Of a stretch of 64,000 bases of DNA, positions 1 to 10,448 are shown piece by piece (within the stretch, counting starts at the first letter, position 1; each line of letters begins with the position of its first letter). The DNA is from Trichodelitschia bisporula (taxonomy: Eukaryota; Ascomycota; Dothideomycetes; Phaeotrichales; Phaeotrichaceae), in NCBI GenBank assembly GCA_010356995.1, contig ML996706.1:62001-126000 (forward strand), in the 5' to 3' direction. The notes under the pieces were generated by a model, which searched no databases, was not told the origin of the DNA, and saw only the letters and a program-made list of their open reading frames with translations. Both the position numbers and the translations under genes were made by a program.

Positions 1-638
1 TTGAGTAATGCACCTGCCCCGCCTGGTCCTTGGTCATCATCTCGATGTCCGACTCCTGCGTGTCGTTGTAGTACGTGAAGATGCCGGCGCAGGCGCCCGG
101 CGCGCCGGACACGCGGGCGTAGACGCGGATCGATGCATGTAGGACCTGGAACTCTTTGTAGGTTATTTCGGCGGATTCTTGCACTTCGTCCGCAGTGCGC
201 GCTGTGCTGAGGCTCAGGTATGTCTCATAGTCGTGGGACTTATCAGTGCTCTTGGCTGCGCGGTGTTAGGAGGGGATGATGCGGTGAGAGAATGAGAGGG
301 TAAGTACTGATTGAGATGCGCTTCGGAGTGAAGGCTACCGGGATGACGGTCCCGCCGGGGCTCTTGCGCTCGTAGTCGCGGAAGTACCAGTCTTTGGGCC
401 ACTGGCCATCGGCGACGGTCTTGCTCGCTGGGCCCTGGGCAGAGGGCGACGCTGAGTCTAATGGTGCTGGGGAGGCGAGGGTGCCGGTCACGTTGCGGAA
501 GTCGTAGAAGCGGTGGTATTGGAAGGTGGACGGTGTCTTGCCGCTTGTCTTGAAGGCTGTACATGAGTCTGCGATGCTGGCTTTGGCTTCGGTGATCAGA
601 GCGAGGGCAGTCAAGAGGAGGGTGAGCGAGGCCAGCAT
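1..638 (-). CDS. Secreted GH16-like glucanase/lectin-fold protein, N-terminal part (gene runs off the window start)
   Basis: Likely a secreted glycoside hydrolase family 16 (concanavalin A-like fold) protein acting on beta-glucans of the cell wall or environment. Exon 1 is 638-308, a 52-nt intron follows (307-256), and exon 2 runs from 255 out of the window. Splicing joins RISI to TKSTDKSHDYETYLSL in frame. The first 20 or so residues (MLASLTLLLTALALITEAKA) form a clear signal peptide. Near the window edge the protein reads FTYYNDTQESDIEMMT; the ESDIEM segment corresponds to the GH16 active-site strand in which two acidic residues act as nucleophile and acid/base. I chose the ATG at 638 because the open frame upstream of it starts only at a TTG and the signal peptide begins exactly there. 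The C-terminal half is outside the window, so activity and any anchor cannot be judged. Family assignment rests on the ESDIEM motif and the flanking fungal GH16-like pattern. Confidence 0.82.
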
Positions 639-3631
639 GATGGCGGATAAGATAGGGGATGGTACGGGATGCTTCAAACATGGGCCAAGAACTAAAAAAC
701 CAAGGCAGGTTACGAACTACAGGAAGTGGGATGGGGGATCTATTGCTATTGTTTGGTTTCTACCCAGCCTGAACGTTAGGGGCCAGAGCCCACAAAGGCT
801 CCACGAAACGAAGTGCTGTGGCCAGGATGAAAGGGGCGGCGGGTCGCGGGAGGCTGAGGCTGGAATCCCTCTTTGAAGCGCTTTGAAAGACTTCGAAGCA
901 ATAAGATGTCAGAATTCTCACCTCCCGCAAATTCTTAGGAGGCAAGAAGAGGGGTCTCCAAAACAGAAATACCCCTTGACTGCACAGCGTCCAGACCATT
1001 CGGGACGTAAATAGAATGTCAATGCCAACGAGGTTCGCATGCTCTAGGTCGTACAGACAGTCACGACAGTGTACCTGTGTCTCTGCCCTACAGACCGACT
1101 GGTGCAAAAATAGCGATGGTGAGTGCCAACGAGAATTATCCTATCGATAGAGGTGGTTCTCGTCACCTTGCATGAGATAATCCCCAGGATACGAGTAATA
1201 GTTGCTACTTGCGGCTCAATACCGATTGGCGGTCTGCGGCCCCACGTTTCACCGAATGGGGTTCTCGCTGGTTGCAACCCGGTCGCTTTGTCTCCGTCAT
1301 CTCTCCTGTCATTTCATCGCCGGAACAGCACTCGCTGCAATCCCTGATCTCAACATCCAGTCGCGATGCAAAGAACCCGAAAACCGGCCACCGGGAAGGA
1401 TTCAACACCATGGATCTGGAGTTTCTCGTACGACGGAGTGAATCCCCTCCTGGGAATGTCGACATTCCAACAGGCCCTTACATCGTCATGCGCGAGCTAA
1501 TCGACGACAAAGCCTCTCGTAGGCGCTATTTTCTGCATTGTCAGTCATTCGATGGTTGGTCTTTCACATTGCTGGTTGGACACCAATATGGCGAATCGCC
1601 TTCAGCCACGAGCAGACTCGCCCGATCCTCGTCCAACCCCGCATTCTGATGATCACAACCATGGCCATGGGCATCGAATAACGAGCCGACAAGAGCATCA
1701 CCCCCGATGACGATTCCAGGGGCAATCGCTAGGAGCTCCAGCGGCACGAATTTCATGTTACACAGGATCCTGCTGTGTCCATCCATCGCGTGCTCCTGCA
1801 GTAAATCCCTTGTCTTGGGCTGATCCATCGATATTTGTTTGTCATAGCATCGTACAACCGCGCAAGTCACGACCGCAAAGTGTCTTGACGCCTGCACGCG
1901 CGGTAAGTCAGCAAATCTGTCAAGCTCCGCAAACACACTACATTGTGCGCGAAATCAGATGCTCTATCTTCTCGCCGAAAGAGCATCGGCTTAGTTGCCG
2001 ATTAGAGCCGCATTAACGTCAAACGACCTGCGACGTTGATGCGCCATAAACCTTACTGGAGCTTTCGCAGAGTTTCAATGTGCGGATTCTCTGAGTACGT
2101 ACCTGTCCTGGGCGCCATTCGGAAACCGGAAGCGATGCACGTCAACTCGCACTCACTCTAAGAATATCCCGAACGGTCTGGATGCCCACGCGATGTGATG
2201 GTCTCAACCCTGGAGCAAATACTTCATTCTGCCCTTTCTATGGCCGAGTTTTACAGCGCCGGTTACTGTGCGTGTTATCCTTTCGAGCACTTCCCACTGG
2301 ATGACTTAGCGCTGGATTCCAACCTATCCTTGGTCTTCAAAACATCGGCCAATCCGGTTTGCCAAGATGTAGTACAGGGCTGGGCGATGGGGCTCAATCC
2401 TGCGGACGTCACGACAAGGGTATCCGGATGTTTGCTCGGAAGCTCTTGCATCTATCCGTCTCTCTGCGGTCCTTCCGGGAGGGCGGAAGTACCCTCCTGG
2501 GACATACAGCATACCTGCCAGGGGCACACGTTCTGCTCCGCTTCACTGGGATATTCATGGCATGTCCCTTTGCCACTTCCCTAATCCTGGCTCTCAGCCA
2601 GGACAAAGGGTTTTCATCGCAACGTGCTAGCTCAAGGCGATTCCTCCTTAGGGATAGGAGGCTAGCGATGGTCGGTTTCGTCGAGGACCATCTTCGTTGG
2701 CTGATACCCGCAACCCGAAGCTAACATCCAGTAGTTTCTCTCTTGTCGTATTCTGGACGCACGTCTTCTCGCGAACTCGGAGTACCTACGAGTATCCCTG
2801 ATGGAGGAGAACTTGATCTTGATTTGCTAGACAGTAACCACCTCAGCCTGAGCTAAACTAAGCGCTCCTTTCGTGAAGCTCTTCACATTTTCCAGGCATT
2901 AACCGCTATCGTGGCGTTGCCAGCACCCGGGGCGGCCGACCAGAATTCTGAAGGCACTCACCAGTAATGCTCGTCCAAAGGGATCACCATGTGTCCAAGT
3001 TCCGATCTGTCTGTGGCTCCTCATGCGCGAGGCTGTACCTGTTGCAATACGGGATCTCCCGGTGGCTCGCTAGTACTTCGGTTGTTGAGACTACGGAACT
3101 ATTTTCGCTTCGCCGAGTTCGGAATCGTCATGGCTCTGAGGGATCCCGTCACTAGCATCCCGCTCCACCTTCAGCTGAGCCTCCATCATGGAGGTACCGT
3201 GCAGTTCTGGATCCTTTTGCCTCTCGCCCTTCGCCTAAGTCTGCTGGCTTCAGGGGAACGGGGGGCGCTTGGGCTTGGGCTCTAGGACAGCTGGCGTGGC
3301 TGCTTGCAAGCTTCATGCTCGGCTTTCAGCCCTCTTAGCCATATATCGAGGCGAGGCTAAGATGGCTTCGGTTCCCACGAACACAAGCTTTTATCCTCGG
3401 TTCTCATCACTCGCTTTCCCATTCGTTTGTGTGCTGTCTGTCGCTTCACGATGATCTGATCTCTCTTTGAGTTTGTCCTTTGCACCCTGCCCCTCGTTCT
3501 ACTAGCTTCAAAGCTTGTCAATCGTTATCCTCTTTCTTTTCTACGTCTGGAGTATCCAGACTTCACACTCGCTCCCAATTGCGTCGTGAAGATTGCTATC
3601 GGCTTGAGCTCGTGTGTAGCCACTCGTGGCC
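639..3631. other. Long intergenic region, no convincing gene
   Basis: Short open frames occur on both strands (for example 1209-1649 plus and 1541-1936 minus) but none shows a family motif, a splice-supported extension or a plausible start context. The last 250 bases before the GT2 gene are rich in C and T, which is common in fungal promoters and 5' leaders. It may hold an extended promoter or leader for the downstream synthase. Confidence 0.5.
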
Positions 3632-6179
3632 ATGAGCTCCACTTCAGATACCCGGGAGGGGCAGCTCATACCTGAGATTCAACCCCACCCACCCGCCGAC
3701 AGTCCTCTGACGAAGCCGATCACCTTTGGACTGTACAAGGCGCACCGCAGAAATGCTTCGCCTCAGACAAATGCTTCAAACCCGTTCACCGATCCGGAGC
3801 CGCCGAACCCGGTGTATCTCCACCGGCCGCCTCCTCTGAGGTTTTATGGGCCGGCGGCTTCATCCCTCAGCGTTGCTACAATTGATTCGGATGTGCTATC
3901 ACCGCCGCAGAGTCCGTGGGCTGTCTCCCGAGCTCCCAGTCAGGAGATGCTGCGACCCGAGAGGTTTCCGTCAGGTATGTGTTCGCGTCAGGTAGCGGTG
4001 GCTTGCCTGACCTTGATAGATCTCCCCGAGAGGCCAAAGAGCGAGAAGAAGCCCTTCTTCACGCGCGCCAAAGAACGCGTGTACAAACATGTCGAGCCGG
4101 CGGCAGTACTGCATCTCATCGACTTCCGTCCTTGGTTCTGGCCCTTCACGATCAAGAAGTACTCAGTCTTGTTCCTGATTGCGTGCGCTATTGCTGGCAT
4201 CATCGTCTCCAACATGTACTTCCACTGGATCGACAAGTCGATGAAGATTACGCGGACTTATATGTTGCCCGTTCTCATCATCTCCGTGTGTGCCGAGCCG
4301 CTTATCATGATCATCATCTTGCTCGTCGCCAAAATGCCCGATATCCCGAAGGAGGAAGTCGACATGATCATGAACCAGAACAAACAAGACGAAGACATTG
4401 AGGCCAGGGCATCGGAGAAAAAGCGCGAGCCGCAAGGCCCCTTTGAAACCGCGCTGGTTATCCCGTGCCACGATACCGACGAGACGGCCATGCGGACGAC
4501 TCTCGAATCGGCCTTTCCGCATTTCCGGCCCCAGGATATCTTCCTCGTTGATAACGGGCGGACGCGGCATCCCAGACACCCAACGTGCAATTTCCGCGCC
4601 TTCATCCGCAGCATCCATCCCGATATTGTTTATATCTGGTCGCCCATTGGGAGCAAGAATGCGGCGCAGCTGGTCGGTACACTGGCCGCGCGGGACTACA
4701 AGTATATCATGACGGTTGACGATGATGTCTGTATTCCGATGAACTTCCGCGCGCCGACGGAGATGATTGATGAGCGGTTCAAGGCCGTCGCGTATCCGCT
4801 CAAGGCCATGGATGCCGATTGCAATGTTCCGTTGTGGATGGTGGCATGGCAGGATGTTGAGTATCGCCTCGCGGGTATCTCGAAGATGGCGGAGGATCGG
4901 CTGTGTGGTGTTCAGTTTCCTCATGGTGCTGGGTGGTATGTACTCCGACAACGACAGTAAACGCAATACTGACAATAGCAGGTTTGTGGAGCGCGATACC
5001 TTTCTAACTCTTATGGAGTACTACCACCCAATGGACTTCATCGCCGAAGATTGTAACGCCGGCCTCGGCATAAACCGCATGGGCAAAGGCATTCGCTGCG
5101 ACGGACGCTCCTACCTCGCCACAGAGGTGCCCACAACCCTCTTCGGCCCCGGGCTGAACTGGTGGAAGCAGCGCCAGAAGTCGTGGGAAATGGGCCGTCA
5201 CGGCCAGCTCTTCGCCTACATCCGGCAATTCCTCTGGTCCATGCCACCACGGCGCACAGTCCAAGGCATCCTCTGGCACAAGCTAACCTACTTCTACCTC
5301 ATCTGCTGCATCGCAATCGACTGGCTGCGCATCCCCACCATCATCGCCCTCGGCCGCACAGCGACCTGGTGGCGCAACGCTGTCCTCCTCATGCTCTTCT
5401 CCGCCATTCCCCCGCTCTACTACTCCTACGTCAGTTGCCGCCGTCGCCCCGACATGAAGCCGCGCTTTTGGGCCTGCTTCACGTACCCCTGGTACAAGCA
5501 ACTCTACACCGTGGTCTCCATCTTCGGCGCCATCCGCGCGGTCGGCTACTTTTTCGGCGGCCACCCCCGCCCCCCCACCATCCAACAAATGCTCAAGAAC
5601 AAAGACGACCGTTGCTTCTGGCTCGACCCACGCTTCGCAACCAACCCCGCCTATCTCGCCGACGAAGGTGAAGCCATCGAGGCTGCCAAAGCCGGGGAGT
5701 CGACGGAAGCGTTGAACGAGAAATCACAAGCCGCCCCGCCGCCCGACCTCGTGAACCCCTTCCTCGATCCTCCTCGCGCGGCGTACCACGCGCGGCGCCC
5801 CTCGGCAAGCGAGATCGAGATTGACGTCACGCCTGAAGTATCTACGCCTGAGCGCCCGGAGTTCCATTTCATGTCAAGTCCGTTCGCGGACTCGAGTGTC
5901 ACGCTTGCTGGGCCTGGCACCGTGACGCCCGGCAGCCGCAGTCGCCCGAGCAGTGGGCGCGGCCCCGGGGCGTTGGGCCGCGAGTGGACGGGTGGGAGTG
6001 AGTTGACGCTTGTGGAGGCGGCGGGGCCTGAACGGTGTCGGACGCCGGTTGTGAAGGCGCCGGTGGGGCCGTTTGTGTTGCGGACTGTGGATGAGGGGGT
6101 GCCTGCGTTGCCGAAGGGGGGGTATTTTGCGTATACGCCTCCTGGGGCAGTGGAGGCGCCGTTGAGGGTTGTTAATTGA
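3632..6179 (+). CDS. Membrane glycosyltransferase family 2, hyaluronan/chitin synthase-like polysaccharide synthase
   Basis: Processive-type GT2 enzyme expected to sit in the plasma membrane and polymerise a cell-surface polysaccharide from a nucleotide sugar. Exons 3632-3974, 4020-4935 and 4982-6179 give 818 residues. The first intron (45 nt) is in frame and lacks a stop, so it is inferred from GTATGT, a CTGAC branch and TAG; the second (46 nt) is required to continue the reading frame. An N-terminal Pro-rich tail of about 140 residues precedes two membrane segments (about 160-225). The cytoplasmic GT domain starts at ETALVIPCHDTDE and carries the metal-binding DDD (about 348-350) in MTVDDDVCIP, then WQDVEYRLAG. 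Three or more membrane segments follow (LTYFYLICCIAIDW, AVLLMLFSAIPPLYYS, LYTVVSIFGAIRAVGYFF). The C-terminal 230 residues are low complexity. The place where QxxRW is expected reads WWKQRQKSWEMGR, a divergent form. The product could be hyaluronan-like, a beta-glucan or another polymer; the sequence does not tell. Confidence 0.85.
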
Positions 6180-6694
6180 GGGATTGATTGGGCCTGAGTG
6201 AGGGCGTTTTGGGGGGTAATGTGTTGGGATCTTTGTTTGGTGTTTAAAAAGGGTGGAAATACCCGAGTGTTATCTACGATCTTTGGTTTGGGCTTTCTTT
6301 GTGCCGTGTGGAGGGCATACATGATTTCTGTTCAAGTCAGGCTCGGGTTTAAAAGTGTCTAGGTGGGTAGAGGGTATATATGCATTACATGTTGGAGTTT
6401 TGATAGTGTCTTTGGATTCGTGGTTGGTTCAGCCGGCGTCTTTCGTGGGTCCTTGGTCGCTCATCTGTTTTCATGTCTCGCACTTGCTGTCTACGTCGGT
6501 CCTCACAAAAGAACATCCTATTTCTATGCACTCTTCTCACCGAGAGTTTTCTCTCAACTGAGCTCATCAGCGGCGTTATATCACTTAAAATTCTCATTCT
6601 CGTGACGGGCAGTATATATCAAGGCACAGTATTCACAAGGCATGTCACTTACACCAGTCCATAATTTGTACCGAAGCTCATCATTCATTTTCTC
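6180..6694. other. Convergent 3' intergenic region
   Basis: Lies between the GT2 stop codon and the stop of the minus-strand repeat protein, so it should hold two 3' untranslated regions. T-rich stretches are present. No gene seen. Confidence 0.5.
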
Positions 6695-8330
6695 CTAGTC
6701 ATCGGACCCGCTCCAAGGGTCATCACCCTCGTAAGTCACCATCCGGCGCTCAAGTTCCTTCTTCCCGTCCCGGTACCGGCGATACCCCAGACTAACAACG
6801 CGCACCAGCCTCCCCCGTGCCTGCTCCCGAAACCGCTCCAGCCTTGTCCCAGACTCGCCCCCAGCGGACCTCGTCCGAGGCGACTCCCGCTTCTTGGCTC
6901 CGGAGAGCGTGGCATCGGAAGTCGAGCGAGGCGAGGGAAGAGGTGGGCGGCCTGTCGGACTGCGACGCGGCGACGGGGCTGTCGGCGTGCTTGTCTCGAC
7001 GAGGGAAGAGGGGGAGGAGGGGGTGGGTTCTGGGGAGGCGGCGGGGCGCTTAGGAGCGTACTCTTTGTCCTTGCGCGGCGGGTTTGGAGGTCAGGACTCG
7101 GAGTACTCGTGGCGTGGGACGGGTTTCTTTCGGATCTGGAACTCGTTGTTAACGCCGTAGTATCCTGGCTCCCGGGGGACGGGTTTTCTTCGGATCTTAA
7201 ACTCACCATTCCGTCCGTAGTACCCAGGTCGGCGTTCTTCCGCAGAAGGAGACTCCAGGTTGTTTCCCTGAGGACACCCGCGCGCCGAACTCGCACCGCG
7301 TTCTAAAGATAGCTCCCGAGTCGAAGGGGCCTGGCGGTGCGGCATTGACTCTATCGGGGCGGCGGCGGCGGCGTTGAGACTCAAGCTCGCTGCCGCTGGT
7401 GCTGTCGTCGGAGTCCAAATCGTCCTTCCACACCGGACGGCGTCTAGGAACCGCGCGGCGGGGCGGCATCGGATCGCGCGGCGCGCGGGTCTCGACGTTG
7501 TAGTGCCGCGGAAGGATGGGATTTGGCAACAGGGTTGGGCCGTAACGGCGGCGAGGCGTGCGGCCGTCACGGCCGTAAGGGGAGAAAGCCGGGCTGCGTG
7601 CCGGAGATTCCCACCCAGTGGGCGCTTCCCAGGCCGGTGGTGCGCGACAGGGCGGCATCGGCTCGCGCGGCGCCCGCGTTTCCACGTCATAGCGGCGGCG
7701 GCGGGCTGGCTCCGGCCAGAATGGGGAGAGAGGGGCGGGAGTGCGGCCATAATCCCGTGGCGGCAGTGGCATCTCTCCAAGCGGCACCCGCGTCTCCACG
7801 TTGTAATAACGAGGACGGCGGGGGGGAGGGGACGGACTGCGGCGCCGGCGTGGAGGAGGCGAGGGGCTCCTGCCGCGATATCCCGTGCGAGGGCGGCGAC
7901 CGTACTCCTCTGCACCTGCCGGGGTGCGTGCATACTCCCAAGGGGGCGGCATCTCTCCTGCCGGCACCCGCGTCTCTACATAGTAGTAGGGGCGGCGGGG
8001 CGCGGGGGCAGGGGATGGACTCCGGCCGCGGTAGCCCGTTGCAGGGCGGCGACCGAACTCAGGTGTACCGTAGTACAAATCGGCGGGGACCTCACCGCAG
8101 GGCATCGGCGGCGGAGCGGGCGGACGGCCGTACTGCTCATCGAAGGCCCTGCGGCGGGCTTCGTGGCCGATGATGGTTTCCTCGGTGGGGTCGGACCGAG
8201 GGAGTTTGCGAGCGGGCTCGCGGGTGCGGGGGGAGGGAGGAAACCTGCGACGGTCAGCCTCGTGAGCGGCGGGGCGCTGAAGGTATGTTGGTGGGGGGCG
8301 CGCTGCGCGCTTGCGTGGGTATTCTTCCAT
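6695..8330 (-). CDS. Arg/Pro-rich tandem-repeat protein, exon joints unresolved
   Basis: No family recognised. The ATG at 8330 opens a frame (to about 7300) rich in Arg, Pro and Tyr with four copies of a repeat built on VETR: YYYVETRVPAGEMPPPWEY, YYNVETRVPLGEMPLPPRDY, RYDVETRAPREPMPP and HYNVETRAPRDPMPP, plus RGRSPSPPPRR blocks of SR-protein type. A second frame (about 7300-7091) then carries two more repeats, PGYYGRNGEFKIRRKPVPR and PGYYGVNNEFQIRKKPVPR. The same frame, after one TGA at 7091, continues to a charged, highly coding-like C-terminus (LERFREQARGRLVRVVSLG and YRRYRDGKKELERRMVTYEG, ending DDPWSGSDD) with its stop at 6695. Joining the three blocks needs at least one frame change and removal of the TGA, presumably by introns, but I found no donor with a good consensus, so an assembly indel in this GC-rich repeat region or two separate genes remain possible. 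Likely intrinsically disordered; the SR-like and basic blocks suggest nuclear or RNA binding, which is inference. Confidence 0.55.
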
Positions 8331-9611
8331 GTTTTCTAATGGAGGAGTAGGCGTGAAGTGGAGAGTGAGATTACGGGGCGGCGTTTCGACTTATAAGGCC
8401 CAAGGAATGTCGACAAAGTGAGCGAAGGATGCTCAGCGTGATGTAGGAAAGCGGAGTATTGTGATGTCACTCAATGAAAGAATCGCGAATAGTGTCATGA
8501 ACTGCGCCAGAAGTGGACAAAGAAACTAAGAACAGGAACACAGAATAACAAAGTGAGATCACAATACGGTCTCCTAGCTCCTCCGCAAAGCGTGGTACAG
8601 ACCGGCTCTCTGATTTTCTTTCTTTCATTCATGAACTTTCAGCTGCTCTCTCCACCCCATCTTCACACACAGTATACTCAACGGTAATTAGTCTCAGAGT
8701 CGACTACAGGGCTTGGGGAAAAGACTGGCATATGAGTCGATCTGGTTCTAGTATTTTCATCTAAGTGGATTCACATTACCATAATAAGGTCTGAAAGCCT
8801 GCCCGAGGCAAATGCCCCAAAATAGGCTCTTCTGGTCCGCTGAAACTGGCTCGTTATCAGTTAGGTTTTTACAACCTGCGCACGAGGCTGAGGGAAGGCT
8901 GAGTTTCAGGTAAACTTACGGTAGGAAGTTGAGGAATGCCAGGTAACGAGCATGAGCTGTAACGCATTACACAAATCAGAGCAGTAAGCGGCTCGTCCGT
9001 TCATGAGCGTTCGTGACCTATCGATAAAAGCGATGAACCAACATAAGATGACAGGATGGCAGAGCTGGCAGAACTGGCCGCGCTGGGGCGTCACTCACCC
9101 AAGCGTTATCGATAAGTACCCCTGTATCGATAAATACCCGATGGGCCGAAGAAGGGCCGAAGAAAATCCGAGAAAATCCCGAGATCTATGGTCCGAGCTC
9201 AACAAGCTGCCAAAGCCCAATTGGCTTCCAGAGTGAACTTCCACCCTCCATTCAGAGCACAGCACACACCCTTGTCTTCCGCAACCACCTTTGTTGTCCA
9301 CCATCACCACCATGCCGAATTTTGAGGTCCTCTTTCGAAACGTGAGCTTTATGGCCATCACGCATCAATATGAACTCACCGAGATAAACATCGAAATACA
9401 ATCTACACGATACGCCTGGATTCCTTCCTGAATACATCGATGCATAGTGCCAGAGCGCGCGGCCCTGTCGCTTTCTCCCAGAAGTGTCCGTCAACCATCG
9501 GAAACTCCGGCGTATAATGCATCAGACGGAACCTTAAAGCCTAAACCAGAAGGTATGTATGAGAATGCAACACAACAAGCTGATTCTGATATAAACTAGA
9601 AGCCCGACTAT
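8331..9611. other. Intergenic region upstream of the repeat array
   Basis: No supported gene. Contains a short cluster of ATCGAT-centred motifs (listed separately) and leads into the hairpin array. Confidence 0.5.
9019..9133. promoter_or_regulatory. Cluster of three TATCGATAA motifs
   Basis: TATCGATAA occurs at 9019-9027 and 9125-9133, and the perfect palindrome TTATCGATAA at 9106-9115. Each holds GATA sites on both strands (TATC and GATA back to back). Three copies in 115 bp are more than expected by chance, but no adjacent gene start makes use of them obvious. The same core reappears at the right arm of one palindromic repeat (about 14019-14026). A binding-site role is inference. Confidence 0.3.
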
Positions 9612-9734
9612 GAAAGCCAGGTGTGCCGCTTGCTCCAGTCCCATATGCTCTCAGAATTGCAATGGTTCTTCATGAAGGTCCAGTACCACGAAGGTAATCA
9701 TCATATGAGCATAGGACTTGGACGAGCAGTCCCA
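9612..9734. repeat. Left-end repeat copy 1 (second copy at 10019-10151)
   Basis: Starts GAAAGCCAG and includes TATGCTCTCAGAATTG, AATGGTTCTTCATG, ATCATCATATGAG and GGACTTGGACGAGCAGTCC. The block at 10019-10151 repeats all four segments in the same order with scattered substitutions and a small insertion. It is a distinct repeat type confined to the left end of the array. Confidence 0.75.
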
Positions 9735-9738
9735 ACCG

Positions 9739-10018
9739 AAATACGAAAGCTGACTCGAAGGCCGAGTACGAAAGAAGAATACGAAAAGCAAACTCTGAAG
9801 ATCGAGTACAGAAGAAGCATACGAGACGCCGACCCGAAGGCCGAATACGAAGGAAGAATGCCAAACGCCAACTCCGAAGATCGAGTACAGAAGAAGCATA
9901 CAAGACACCGACCCGAAGGCCGAGTACGAAAGAAGAATACGAAACGCTGGTCCGAAGGTTGAGTACGAAAGAAGAATACGAAAAGCTGACCCAAAAGTCG
10001 AGTACCGAAGAAGCATAC
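9739..10018. repeat. Short tandem repeat tract, GAAGGCCGAGTACGAAAG type
   Basis: About seven degenerate units of roughly 35 bp built on GACCCGAAGGCCGAGTACG followed by AAAGAAGAATACGAAACGC. A related tract with GACCCGACGGTCG and ATGATACGAGAGATG units fills about 10175-10430. Both are linker tracts of the larger array. Confidence 0.7.
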
Positions 10019-10448
10019 GAAAGCCAGTTGTGCTGCTTGTTCAAGTCCCTATGCTCTCAGAATTGTAATGGTTCTTCATGCAAAAGTCTGTAACCATAAA
10101 CCGACAAACTGATCATCATATGAGTATGGGACTTGGACGAGCAGTCCTCAACTGAAGTTTGAAAGCGGACCCAACGGACGACTACGAAGAGCTGGCTTCG
10201 AAGACTGAGCCTGAAGAGGTCTTGAAGCCCGAGTACGAAAGAATGGTACGAAAGATGACCCGACGGTCGCGTACGAAAGAATGATACGAGAGATGACCCG
10301 ACGACCGCGTACAAAAGAATGAGACGAGAGATGACCCGACGGCCGTGTGCGAAAGAATGAGAGGAGGGATGACCCGACGGTCGTGTACGAAAGAATGATA
10401 CGAAAGCTGACCCGAAGGCCAAGTACGAGATGAGCCTTATCAAACCCT

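Noticed and set aside
1209-1649. Plus-strand open frame of 146 codons
   Set aside because: No motif, overlapped by minus-strand frames of similar length, no intron-supported extension.
2195-2724. Overlapping plus-strand open frames upstream of the GT2 gene
   Set aside because: Two frames overlap with no preference between them and no recognisable protein.
9621-10044. Overlapping repetitive open frames on both strands in the left part of the array
   Set aside because: All follow the short tandem unit; amino acid content simply mirrors the repeat.
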